Below, piece by piece: positions 12,790 to 23,958 of a stretch of 64,000 bases of DNA (its first letter is position 1; each line of letters begins with the position of its first letter). Source of the stretch: Bombardia bombarda (taxonomy: Eukaryota; Ascomycota; Sordariomycetes; Sordariales; Lasiosphaeriaceae). Location of the stretch: contig JAULSR010000007.1 of assembly GCA_030512295.1 (NCBI GenBank), forward strand, positions 892,501-956,500. Direction: 5' to 3'. The translations under genes and the position numbers were made by a program. The notes below the pieces were generated by a model. It was given only the letters and a program-made list of their open reading frames with translations, ran no database searches and was not told the origin of the DNA.

Positions 12790-14200
12790 GAGGAATCCTT
12801 TGCCGTTACGTGACGATCTCCAACTGTCTCCGACATAGGTACTGACCTTTTCGGCTTGCCAATGTCGAAACGTGAACAAGCAGTCTAGTATGTCGGCGGA
12901 GCACCCAAAATAGAACCTGGTCCCACTGGTTCCCGTGTCAGCTGCTCGTGGAGCTCCGCAATCTATTGGTGCAACGATGTAAGTGCCCAACTGACTACCT
13001 TATATACCTTTTGAGTGATGACCTGACGCTGCTTGCAGAACACCTTTGAAACGACAGCGACTTGGATCGGCCTCGCCGAGAGCTCATACCACATCACCGA
13101 GGTCTGCCGTCGTAAATCCGCTTTGTACGTTCGTCTTCGAGTTGATCACCTCCGCTCCAGTTGTGGATTTTGTCGTGAATACCTTCGGCAGACTCGAAGT
13201 CCTTTTGCCCCTCCCCGGCACGCTTGGTGATGAAGTTTCGGTATGAGATCGTCTTTGGGCACGGGTAGAGAAGACGGTAGAAAGACATCGCGCAAGCTCT
13301 CCTGTGTATTGCCAACATTGCGGTCATTGTATCCTGATTCTAGCTTTTGGCGGATCTTGTGGTTCGCTTGTCGACCTTCCTCCCATTCCTTCTCGGTGGG
13401 CAGTGCCTGTGATCTGTCATCCTCGTCAAGGTGCAGCTTGTTTATGTGCCTAGAGGTGCCCTTGCACTCGTGAAACTTTGACGATTCAGTATTCTTTACA
13501 CAGAATTTGTAGCGTATGAACTCAAAACTCACCGGATACGTCCAGAGAATTTTCCTCTTTGTGTCCATCCAGGTTTGCTCAGTGATTGCCAATTTTCCGA
13601 GGCTCGGGTCACCCATGGTTATATTACCTGGCATGGTAAACTTATACAGAGCATTGCCGTAGGGCCTTGTAGCCCAGCCGCTGATTTTCTTGTCAGGCTG
13701 CTTGACGAGGACTGTCTGCTCATGGAAGACGAGTGGAACGTCGTACACACGCTTGCCATCTGGTGAGGCTCTATCCTTTTTCTCGGCCCAATCCCAGTAC
13801 GGAAAGCGCCAAGTACGGGCAACGTCGCTCAAATTTGACCTTCTCCTTTGCGTCGAAGCTCGAGACCTCCTTCTTCATGAGCTCATAAGTGGCTTGCTGA
13901 GTTACGTTAGGAAATGTTCACAATCAAGACCTAAATGAAGCAAAGAAATATGTTACCTCAAACAACAACAGGCAAGGACGATGCCAGGTGCCAAACAGAA
14001 CACTGACGTAGGTGCAATACACTTCCGAGCTGAATGGCACCGACTTGGAACTTCCTTTCCGGCCGTTGCAAATAGTCCCCGCAGACATATTCAGTTCGAT
14101 TTCGAGATATCGAGTCTTGGCGGCCGACACCACAAAGTTTCATCAAATGACTGGTTGCCGACAGACAACCAGCCCAGGTGGCGTGCAAAGTGGCAAGGTG
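12790..14200 (-). pseudogene. Decayed tyrosinase (copper-binding domain) gene
   Basis: Read on the minus strand, the relic starts near 14,130 with a CuA segment ending GTWHRPCLLLFE. An intact intron follows (13897-13956; GTAACA donor, TAACTCAG end), then ATYELMKKEVSSF and TWRFPYWDWAEKK, a tyrosinase hallmark. One-base frame changes are needed near 13,828 (before DVARTWRFP) and near 13,283 (between SLRDVF and YRLLYP) to keep the homology going to EGIHDKIHNWSGG. A stop codon and further disruptions follow; a trace of the CuB helix (DCLFTF.HWQ) remains near 12,840-12,890. The CuA histidine expected in CTH is CTY, and the CuB HH pair is lost. Functional tyrosinases oxidise phenols for melanin or defence chemistry; this copy should be dead. 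Sequencing error alone would not explain the lost copper ligands. Confidence 0.75.
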
Positions 14201-14882
14201 GGCTTGAAACAATGAAAGCAGAGAGGAAGGTGCGAGGCAGGCATGATGGGAGTTCAGAAGTGGAAGGCAGGAGCAGACAGGACCGGCCTGGAGGTTAAGG
14301 AAAGGATAGGCGCAACAGAAGCGCTAGGACTTCCATCTTGAGCTCATCAGACAAATGTGCTAAGCCACACACAAAAATCGCCATGGAAAGTACTGCACAG
14401 CAATCGACAATCGACAACCAAGATATTGACCGCGATATTAAATAGCTCGGGTGTATCTTGAGAAGTCTAACGATGTGCTGTGAAGTTCCATATCTCTCTA
14501 TCTCGCATGTCTAATAGATGAACTGATTCCGGGCTCTGGTAGGTATGGGTGTACGATGCCCAGCTGTTGATACCACCGCAGCGGACGTAATAAGTCTCGC
14601 AGAAGCCGTTCCGTGGATCTTATAACGCTGGGGCTGGGATTGATAGCTTTGCATGTGAGATCAGACACTGAGGCCAAACACCATTCACACAAAGCAGGAG
14701 CTCCACAGCTCCTGTCTCCCCATCTATTTAACGACCGTACTTTCCTTCTTTTCGCTGCTTTCTCCTCACACCGTCTCGCAACTATCAAGCAATCCTTCTC
14801 TTTTTATAACAATCAACAACCACCACCCATCCAACTTTGCCCCCGTCTCTGCTGTCTCGGCACAACCATCACCATCTTCGAG
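14201..14882. other. Intergenic region, promoter of small secreted protein
   Basis: No gene is seen. A TATTTAA box near 14724 lies about 155 bases upstream of the secreted-protein ATG and is followed by a pyrimidine- and CA-rich leader. Confidence 0.4.
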
Positions 14883-15299
14883 ATGCGCATGTACACCATC
14901 TTCACCCTTGCCTTTGCGGCCATGGTTTCTGCCGAATCCTATTGTTGCATGCCATATTGCACCCGCTGCATCGACGTCCAGTGCAGCAATGGCATTGGCT
15001 GGTGTGAGATTGCCTACCCCGTAAGTCGATCTAAACCCATTCGCCATTACTATACTGCCCTTCAGAGAACATGCTGGCTGATTTGTTGTGCCCTCCCAGT
15101 GGGATTATGTAAGTTTAGGGGAGTTTCAGTCAAAACAGAAGCCATCTCCAGAGCGCACTCTTTTCTTCTTTTCTTCACTTTGCTAACGAACTGCCTGGCG
15201 CCATCGTAGTTCAACACTTGCTGCGCGTTCGAGAAGGAGATGGAGTTCGTGTCCGTCACTGGCTCTACTACCGCTACCGCTGCTACGGCTGAGGCCTAG
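14883..15299 (+). CDS. Small secreted cysteine-rich protein with 9-base micro-exon
   Basis: Exons 14883-15020, 15100-15108 and 15210-15299 encode 78 residues. The N-terminus (MRMYTIFTLAFAAMVSA) is a clear signal peptide with cleavage expected before ES. The mature part is about 61 residues with eight cysteines, arranged CC, C, C, C, C and CC, then a Thr/Ala-rich tail. The middle exon is only nine bases and encodes Trp-Asp-Tyr. It is flanked by an upstream intron with a CTGAT branch and CCCAG end and a downstream intron with GTAAGT, TGCTAAC and TAG. Skipping it would keep the frame and delete three residues. Size, secretion and cysteine content fit an effector-like or antimicrobial peptide; no family is recognised. 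The neighbours are a tyrosinase relic and a xylanase. Confidence 0.75.
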
Positions 15300-16587
15300 T
15301 TGCCTACTTGGGGCGGTGAAGTTGATGGGCGGCTTGCCATTATTATTATTTTTTGGCGCCTTATGGACCACCTCCTTACCAGTTTTGACAATCGCATGCC
15401 CCCGAGAGGCTGATCGAGACTTGCACAACACACGACATGAGTGAATCATCTGGTGTGGACAAGGAAAATGTCTTGAGGGGCTAAAAGACACACAAACTAT
15501 CTTCACTGACTGGAAGGAGGACATGTTGGGCATGACATATGGGAGGTATTGGTTTGACAAGGATAGTTTGATAGACGATCGATGCCACTATCACAAAATA
15601 CATTAAGTCCTCTGCTGTTATTCACCATCCCAGCATGCAATTATGTGATTTATCTCTATCGGTTCACTAAGTCTAGCTTATTTCCAACAATCTCTCCCTT
15701 AATAGACACCATGCTTCTTGCCTGGAAAGGGATTGGCTTGGGGCTTATAGATCGAGGAAGGTCCCCCGGGCCATCTCTAGCTCTGCCAGGTCCCGCCTTC
15801 TGCCGTGTACTGCAAGTGAAGTACCACGGACTGCCCCGCCGGGGGGCTCGTCTCATAACAGATTTCCCTACCCAGGCACATTCATACTTCTTAACCAAAC
15901 GACCCCTGCCACAACTGGCTGGTGTAAACTCTCTTGGTTTCAGACAGCCTGCCACGCGCTACTCCGTTTTGTTTCTTGGTGCCCCTGGGGCAAATTAAAT
16001 GACAGGCTGGGATTTTACAACGTGCGTGATTGTCGATTTCTGTTCCTCCGGTTCACATATAGATCTTTACAGTAATATGACTCGAAAGCAATTCTAGAAT
16101 TGAGGTGTCTGCAACTGCTAGCATTATGATATTGAGGCCTGGGGGATCCTGTTGGTGGCTCGGATTGCATGGTAGCACGAGTTGTGGTGGCAATGGTCTC
16201 CTTGTGGTCAACACATAGTCAAACCGGGCGATGGTGCCTGGCCTGGCTGGTGGCAATCGTTCGTTGAGTACCACCCTAAAGGTTGCCTAGGTCTCTTAAA
16301 TGGAGGGCACAAGAGACCAGGAGCGCAACGACGTAATGTTGTTTGGGAAACGGAGAAGGAGAAACCGACGTCTGTTTATTGCGGCCCATCTGCTCATAGC
16401 ACCCAGCCCTTTTACCGCAAGATGGACGATCATGTTGGAGGCCGGGGAGTGCTGATTCGCGCGTATCTTGAACAACACCAGACGAGTGGCTGTGAGAAGA
16501 GAGGCGGCTGAGAGCGATATTGTGCATCATATGGCAAAAAAGCAGGACCCCGTCATGAGGATTTTACCCGTACCGCGAACAGGGCGC

Positions 16588-16593
16588 GGCTAA
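16588..16593 (+). promoter_or_regulatory. Putative XlnR/Xyr1 binding site (GGCTAA)
   Basis: GGCTAA matches the published GGCTAR-type core bound by the fungal xylanase activator XlnR/Xyr1, and lies about 470 bases upstream of the xylanase ATG. A six-base motif can occur by chance; the location is what supports it. Confidence 0.4.
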
Positions 16594-16644
16594 TACGCAG
16601 GTTGGAGAAGACGTGTCGGAGTTGCTTGGCGCAGCATGGCGTTC

Positions 16645-16656
16645 GCGGGGCCCCGC
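16645..16656. promoter_or_regulatory. Palindromic double CreA-like site
   Basis: GCGGGGCCCCGC is a perfect 12-base palindrome made of two opposed matches to the carbon-catabolite repressor consensus SYGGRG. It sits between the XlnR-like site and the xylanase start, the usual place for glucose repression of plant cell wall enzymes. Confidence 0.4.
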
Positions 16657-17060
16657 ATAATGACGGGGAATTTCGCGCCGCAGGTCAGCTCTTCTTGGTG
16701 CGGGTGATCGAGGTTGCATCGGGGTTGATCATCAGGTACGCAAGTACGTAGATAACATCACATACCCACGGAAAAGACGGAAGGGGGAAAAGACAGGAAA
16801 AAAAGGCGTGCGGAGGCATGGTAGCCTCTTCCAGGTTCCCGTCAGCCGAAATATCCCAACTACTCTATTGTCGAGACTATGAAGGGGGGAAAGGGGGCGA
16901 CCTAGGAGTGGGGAGTGGCAATATGGGTGTTTGAAGTCCCTTGCTCTCCACAGCCCCTCGTGTTCCTCTTATACTGGATGTATAAGTACTGCAAGAGCTG
17001 CCAGAATAATGTCTCTTGATATCTGGCAACCGTAAAGTTGACCTCCAACCAGCCGTCAAG

Positions 17061-18113
17061 ATGAAGGCCACTCTTATGCTCCTTCTGGCACCGCTCGCCG
17101 CCCTGGCAGCGCCCACCGTCGAGACCCGCCAGGCGTCCCAGAGCATCGACACGCTCATCAAGGCCAAGGGCAAGCTGTACTTTGGCTCCTGCACCGACCA
17201 GGGCCGTCTCAATGCGGGCAAGAACTCGGCGATCCTCGCTGCCAACTTTGGCCAGGTGACGCCCGAGAACAGCATGAAGTGGGAGAGTCTCAACTCCCAG
17301 AAGGGTTCGTACAACTGGGCGCAGGCCGACTTCCTCGTCGACTGGGCGACCAAGAACAACAAGACGATCCGCGGACACACTTTTGTGTGGCACTCGCAGC
17401 TCGCCGGCTGGGTCAGCCAGATCCGCGACAAGGCCACCCTCACCACCACGATCCAGAACCACATCACGACCGTCATGACGCGCTACAAGGGCAAGATCTA
17501 CGGCTGGGACGTCATCAACGAGATGTTCAACGAGGACGGCTCCCTGCGCAGCAGCGTTTTCTCCAACGTGCTCCAGGAGGACTTTGTCGGCATCGCCTTC
17601 AAGGCCGCCCGCGCCGCTGACCCCGACGCCAAGCTGTACATCAACGACTACAATCTCGACAACCCGACCGCCGCCAAGCTGACCAAGGGTATGGTTGACC
17701 ACGTCAAGAAGTGGGTCGCTGCCGGCATCCCCATCGACGGCATCGGCACCCAGGGCCACATCAACGCTGGCGGCGGCAACAACCTCGCCAACGCCATCAA
17801 GGCTCTCGCCGCCGCTCCCATCAAGGAGGTCGCCGTCACCGAGCTCGACATCCAGGGTAGCAACTCCAACGACTACGTTGCCGTCACCAAGGGCTGCCTG
17901 GCCGAGCCCAAGTGCGTCGGTATCACCGTCTGGGGTGTTCGCGATCCTGTAAGTATTCATCTGTGTTGCTCTGATGACTGGAAGAATATGCCACTGACAA
18001 ATAAATATCGCGACCGGCAGGACTCGTGGAGGCCGCAGGGCAACCCCCTCCTCTTCGACAGCAGCTACAACGCCAAGGCCAACTACCAGGCCATCGTCGC
18101 CGCTCTGCAGTAA
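17061..18113 (+). CDS. Secreted GH10 endo-1,4-beta-xylanase
   Basis: Exons 17061-17948 and 18021-18113 encode 326 residues, normal for a single-domain fungal GH10 enzyme. A signal peptide (MKATLMLLLAPLAALA) is followed by a short propeptide-like stretch and the (beta/alpha)8 catalytic domain. The general acid/base is Glu154 in WDVINE and the nucleophile is Glu261 in TELDIQG; the WHSQL substrate-binding motif is present. No cellulose-binding module is seen. The enzyme cleaves internal xylan bonds outside the cell. The intron is 72 bases (GTAAGT...CAG), a multiple of three and stop-free, so unspliced RNA would encode 24 extra residues before DSWRPQGNPLLF, which is the conserved C-terminus. Third positions are strongly C-rich, indicating high expression. 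Upstream XlnR-like and CreA-like sites suggest xylan induction and glucose repression. Confidence 0.95.
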   Translation: MKATLMLLLAPLAALAAPTVETRQASQSIDTLIKAKGKLYFGSCTDQGRLNAGKNSAILAANFGQVTPENSMKWESLNSQKGSYNWAQADFLVDWATKNNKTIRGHTFVWHSQLAGWVSQIRDKATLTTTIQNHITTVMTRYKGKIYGWDVINEMFNEDGSLRSSVFSNVLQEDFVGIAFKAARAADPDAKLYINDYNLDNPTAAKLTKGMVDHVKKWVAAGIPIDGIGTQGHINAGGGNNLANAIKALAAAPIKEVAVTELDIQGSNSNDYVAVTKGCLAEPKCVGITVWGVRDPVSIHLCCSDDWKNMPLTNKYRDRQDSWRPQGNPLLFDSSYNAKANYQAIVAALQ

Positions 18114-19699
18114 ATGGGAGACAATTAAACGGAAAAAAAAAAAGGGATCACCCGGGAAAAAGGACAGGGGCAGCACCACCGCATCATGTGTCAATTTGCG
18201 GTATACAAGCACGGGTAGCCTCGACGTGTATCTTCATGTTCAATAGCAATTGAACTACTGGCCGCTCAAAGTCAGTCCCAATGTTATTCCAAATGATGAT
18301 TCATGACCCAAACTTGTGGGAAATCATAGCGTTATTCGTTTCTGGAGCCTGATTCTGGTACAGCCTTCAACAGCTGTGCCTCTCCACCGTCATGCGAGAA
18401 AGAAAACCGCTTTAGTGAGGGCTAAGAAGCATAGATGTGTACGTATGTACATACCTGGGTACCTAGGTAGGAGGAACCTGGGTACCTATTTTACGTCGCA
18501 CAACTCACCCCACCATGCTATCCACGCCCGTACAGACTCGCCCACCATCTTTGTGATAACTATTCTTCTGGATAACCGGCTCCTACTACGTCAAGATCTT
18601 TACTGCGTCCGGTCTTTGTGATGTTTCTCAAGTCGTGCTTGAGGTTCAAGCTCTCTTGTTCTCTTGTGGCATGCGGCAAGGAATTACGAGATTGCAGACT
18701 ACCTCCGAAGGATACGGTTCCCATAGTCCCATAGGCGTCTTTGCGTAATATTCACTCATCAGGCTCTGGGTCGTCTGTCGGTCGCATTTCCACCAGCAAG
18801 TTGCCCACCTTCACACCATTTGTATCCAATGCAGTGTGCCATCGTACGGTACGAAGCGAAGCATTTCAGACCAACAGTGGACGGCCGCAGCTCGCAGTAA
18901 GTGAGGGGTTCTTGTAAGTCGTGCTCCCACACCATTGTTAGTCCAGTGAGTACCTATCTGTTCTAAGTGCAGACCCTCATTCAGTCCAATATATAGGTAC
19001 CTACTGTGTGCTGTGCCGCACCTACACCCCCCGCAACGCCTATAGCAACGGGCCAGGGTACGTTTGCCAAATTGCACATTCGATTATTGTATCGATCCAG
19101 ACTAACCAACTCAGGACTGCAAGATTCTATCCGTACACGAAATGCCGGTTTCGCACTGTACCAAAAGCAAGCTCTTCGTAAAACGGCCCGCTCCTCGAAG
19201 CCACAATCATCTGATGTGTGGTGGATCTAGGCGCCAACTTGAAGCAAAAGTGCCTGATGTGTGCCTCGCCAGGCGGCTGCCTCCCTTGTTCTTGGTTCCG
19301 ACCCAGTTGCCTTGCGCGAACCCCCCGGCTCTGGTGCGCGCCCAAGACAGCACATGCGTCTCGCAGACGAGAGAACGACGGCTGTGCATCGATGCTATCG
19401 CCTTTGGGCCAACGGTTCCTTCATGGTTTATCGGGTGTTCCCATGTTGGTCGAAAGCCTTTGCCCGTGCGGACTGAGACCCTTGTGATTCGGTTCAGTGT
19501 TGGTAACATAGGTACCTTAAAAAGGGGGGGGGGGGGGGGGTTGGGGTTAGCTCAAAAGCAGCCCAGCTGCCCTCATTTCTCGCTCAAACTTCGTTCCAGC
19601 ACACCTTCACATAGGATTGACCACAGTTCGCATTCAGTGACATCATTAACTACCCTACCAGTAAAATCACCAAATCCTTCATTGGCAAAATACACCAGC
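18114..19699. other. Intergenic region upstream of NLR
   Basis: About 1.6 kb with no supported gene. It contains a TACCTAGGTA-type motif cluster at 18449-18487 and a long G-run at 19527-19540. Confidence 0.5.
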
Positions 19700-21650
19700 A
19701 TGGCCTCTGATAGGACTGAGAGCCTGGTGCCAGTCAAGCTTTACGGGAAGACCTTGGAAGAAGGAAATATTGAGTAAGACTGAAGCCTCAGACCCCCTCT
19801 TGGAGCCAGCAGTCACACTCTGTCCAAGACATGTTGCAAGAGTGACGCGCGAGACTAATTTAGATGTTGTGTTCAGCTTCGTCTTGATAGGCGGCATTGG
19901 AACAATCCCACCCAAACAGTGGGCAATTGCATCGGCCCAGTGGCAATCAGTCTTCGAGACGTTCGGATCAAGAGTCAATATTCTCGCTTATGAATACTCT
20001 GTGGCGCTAGATGCGCAATTCTCGCTTCAAGACGTTCTTGACCACGGCAATCATCTCTTCAGCGCACTCAGAGCGCATCAGGAAACCGAGGTACTTGGTA
20101 TATGGACACATGGGGATCTCTCCATGTCTTCTGTTAAGTTATTGCGTGGCTAACCCAAAATATCGCAGAATTCACGTCCGCTCGTATTCGTGAGCCACAG
20201 TCTGGGATGCTTTGCACTGAAACAGGTGTGTAAAGTCCGCACGAGTGCAAACTCTGTCCATTTTCTCCTTCCTATATCTTACTTTGGCGGCTGCTGACTT
20301 TCAGGAAACAAAGGCATTATGCGCGGCAAATCGCGCCCAACAGCTGTCATATGTCAAGATTCTGGCGTCGACCCTCGCCATCATCTTCCTTGGTGGCCTG
20401 CACTTGCCCTCAAATCCCACCCTCCTTGCTGAGCGGTATTTGCTCATTTTGCGGGCCGTACCAAACCAGCTTCCGAAGCAGATATTCATTCGACTGGCAG
20501 AGGAGGCTTCTATGCTGCGCGACACGTCCGTCTTCTTCCAGGATATTGACCTCCGAGTCAAGGTTCTTTCGCTCTACGAGACAGAGAAGACGCAGATTCG
20601 AGTTGGTTTCCGTGAGGGACAAAGTGTGTTCAATCCTTACAAAAAGCTTACTGTTTGTTGCCTTCCACTGTTCATCTCGTCGGTCCTTAGGCTATGTCCC
20701 ACAGTCTGTCGCTATAGTCTTCAATGATTGGAGATTGCTGACCTATTTTCTGCAAGCTTGTGGACGGCCAAGTTTCCAGGTGCGGTTTGGCCAACGAGGA
20801 GAGCATCGCCATCTCGGGCGATCATCTTCAGCTCCCAAGTCTTGGAGAAATGAACGGCAAGCCCGACAGTCGCGTTGCAGAGTGGCTCCGCCTCATTTTA
20901 AGTGACAGTTACAGGGCGAAGGCTTTGGGTCGTATTGAACGTGGTAACAACTCCTCTTTGCCTTATCTCCGCAGCAGTTCGTCTGTCAACATGATGTTTT
21001 TGTTTCATTCTCCCAGGTTGTCTCGCCGCTCTTGCCTGTACCTACCCAGTTATACCGGGTCTATGCTGACTGGCTTCACTTCTCCCTATAGACATTCCAG
21101 CATCCCCTACCATCAGCCTAACAAGCATATCCTCGTGGGATGCGGCGAGAATTGGTGAGAACCCGTCAGATCCATGTAAAGCATGACTTCTGGCTATTTA
21201 CTTACCCTGCAGATAGCCTTGTCTGTTGACGAACATCACAAACAACAGTCTGGCGAATTTCGCGCTCGGAGTACTGTCCAGTCCGGGAGTGACGACCCAA
21301 GTGCGAGATCTTCTGTGGACAAGGGCTGGCAGATCGTCCCACTCTTGAACGGATTCGCTACAGAGCGACGAGAAGCGCAGCTTCCATGTTTTATGGTGGA
21401 CACCGTAACGCGAAACAAGGACTTTCTCGGCCGAACCTCTCTTCTGGACCAACTTGATCAGGCGCTCCTTCCTCTGGAGGATAACGGAGCACCAGTTTCG
21501 TCTGGCCTGGCCGAACAGAAACATGTTGTTCTCTGCGGCATGGGTGGGATCGGCAAGACATCAATCGCTATTGAATACGTTTATTCAAGAAGGAACAAGT
21601 TCGATGCAATCTTTTGGATTCGTGCTGACGAGCCAGAAAAGCTAGAACAA

Positions 21651-21681
<31 letters not shown>

Positions 21682-23958
21682 CCCTTTCTTTTTGTTCCAC
21701 CACATGCCTTTGTGTCATTACCCAAGACTGATGGAAGACCAGACTTTGGTCGAATCGCGATGAAGCTGGGCCTTTTGAAACCATCCGAACCTGCAGATCC
21801 ATTCATAGTTCGAGAACTGGCCAAAGGCTGGCTTGAGAATCCCAAGACGATCCTGGACCGAGAAAATGACGCCATTAGCCGAAGGGAAGCACAATGGCTG
21901 ATTGTTTTTGACAACGCCGACAGCCCTGACGCGCTGCAAGATTATTGGCCGTTATCCGGGAATGGTTCCATTCTTGTAACCAGTCGAGATCCTCTCGCCA
22001 AGAACAGCCCATCCGTTGCTCAAACAGCTATCGATGTTACACCGTTCAACGACAGCGAAGGGGCCGAACTGCTTCAGAGGCTCTCGTGCCAGACAGAGGA
22101 GAAGGATGTTTCGGTCAAGATTGCCTCAAAATTGCTAGGCGGCTTACCGTTAGCAATTTCTCAATCGGCAGCCATCATCCGCTACCAATACCTTTCATAC
22201 TCAGACTTTTACGAGCGATACGATGATGACTCTGACAGGCGAGAAATCCAGTCTTTCAACCCAGTCAAGTCTCGTCCAGAGGCGAGAGGAGATATGTCAT
22301 CCATCTGGGCGCTCGAACTACTGCCAGCCCCAGCCAAATGTCTTTTGGAGGTCTGTGTCTTGCTTGATCCAGACTGCATCCAGGAGAAGCTATTCACTGG
22401 CGTTATCCCATCGAGCGTGGAAGAACTCGTTGACTTTCCACAGTCAAGTCACGCTTATGCAACTGCAAGAGCGGACCTCATCAAGCGGTCGATGATCACC
22501 CGCAACGACACAAGGGATGAGTTTCGTATTCATCGTGTTCTGCAGCAAGCAGTACAGTCCAAGATGTCACAGGAGGGCTTGCAGCGAAACTTCTTCGCAG
22601 CTGTGAAGCTTGTGCTCACAGCGTGGGGAGAAACTCCTCTTGAGAAAAGGCACGCTGTCGAGTTGGCAAACGAGCGCGATGGGCTTTTCCCCCATGCCCT
22701 TGCGCTTAGGAGCATATACATAAAGCACTTCAAGGGCCAAAACCCACAGGGGAGCATGCAGCTTGCCAAACTCATCAATGAGTCGGGATGGTACGTCTTT
22801 TGCCCAACCTTCTCTGCACCATCTCCTCCTACCTTCACACCTTCGGATGCTTACGAATTGCTCTCACTTCAGGTTTCAGCACGAGCGTGGTAACTCTCAG
22901 GATATTAAGCCCTTTCTTACCCTCGCATTGGAGATCTGCAATCAAAACCCCGGGCCCGAGTCAATCCAAATGCTCTCTGACCTGCACTATGGCTTTGGGG
23001 CTGCGGCGAATGATACCAACGATCCCGATGGCTGTATGCATCACAACCAAAAGCTCCTCGAACTACGTACCAACGTATTTCTCCAAAGGGGCATCAAGGA
23101 TCAGCGGCTTGCCATTGCTCACAACCAGATTGGCATCGCCTTTGTCATGAATCGACAGTATGAGAAGGGGATCGAAAACTTCAACACGTCCATCGAACTG
23201 TACCATGCACTGCCAGCTGGTGTTTTCAAGCCGGCCATGGACAGCAATCCAAGAACGAACCTGGGCTTCACGTATTGGTTGTTGGGCGAATTGGAAAAGG
23301 CAAAAAACATATTAATGGCTAATCTCGAGGACAGAGTGGCTGCATTTGGCGTGGACGACAAGGAATCATATCGGTCAGTCAACGGGCTCCTCTAGACTCA
23401 ACGCCAACTCATCTGCTGATAACTAATGGCTCTATAGTACCGGTCGAGTATACCATGGACTTGGAAACGTCTGCTATGATCAAGGCCTTTTTGAACAGAG
23501 CGAAGAGTGGCACCAAAAGGCGCTTTCACAGTATCAGACGACATTGGGCAATAATCACCACAAGACGGCAGATATCTGCCACCGTGTTGCACAGCACTGT
23601 CTAGGGCGTTATGAATTCGGAAACGCAAGGTGACTGAAGTCCGACCCCGAATAAGACAAACTGATCCGAATCGAGATTGACTGACACGTTCCGCTTTTTC
23701 TACAACCGTGGCAGAGTTCTCATCGACCAGGCGCTGAAGGTCTACAATCGAAACGAGCCCGTTTACCTCCCACAACTAGCAAGAACGACTTTCTTGAAGG
23801 CAAAGCTTGAGATGCAGTGTGAGAGCACCGAGGAAGCTACTAGGCTTTTCAAGCAAGCTAGGGATTTGAGGGCAAGGATCCCTCGCATCACCACAAAGCC
23901 GGACGCGTCGCTTAGGGAGGTCGACTTTGATGAATTGCTCACGTTTTTCTGCAGGTAG
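19700..23958 (+). CDS. Fungal NLR: serine-esterase-like domain, NB-ARC, TPR
   Basis: Supported exons are 19700-19773, 19877-20090, 20169-20225, 20305-~20652, 20757-~20930, ~21213-21651, 21743-22790, 22873-23373, 23438-23629 and 23715-23958; splicing between 20930 and 21213 is unresolved. The N-terminus resembles the alpha/beta-hydrolase (SesB-type) domain of fungal NLRs, with a nucleophile elbow SHSLGC in place of the usual GHSLGG. NB-ARC follows: P-loop GMGGIGKTS at about 21537, Walker B WLIVFDNAD at about 21898, and GLPLA. RIHRVLQQ stands where the MHD-type motif is expected. The C-terminal ~330 residues are TPR-like helical repeats. Such proteins act as intracellular sensors in heterokaryon incompatibility or defence. 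The intron at 21652-21742 begins with a GA microsatellite. The TPR part and its intron positions are shared with the gene at 10831-12370. No frame break was found in the NB-ARC or TPR exons. Confidence 0.85.
21653..21681. repeat. GA microsatellite at intron donor
   Basis: An uninterrupted (GA)n run begins within the GTGAGA donor of the intron inside the NB-ARC coding region. Repeat-length changes would alter intron length but not the protein. Confidence 0.8.

Larger units (their letters stand above)
15300..17060. other. Intergenic region containing xylanase promoter
   Basis: About 1.8 kb with no recognised coding region. The right half is the promoter of the GH10 gene, with the XlnR-like and CreA-like sites listed separately and a TATAAG box at 16981, about 80 bases upstream of the ATG. 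Confidence 0.5.

Noticed and set aside
16902..18212. Long open frame antisense to the GH10 xylanase (about 436 codons)
   Set aside because: Caused by strong third-position C bias in the xylanase; no recognisable protein.
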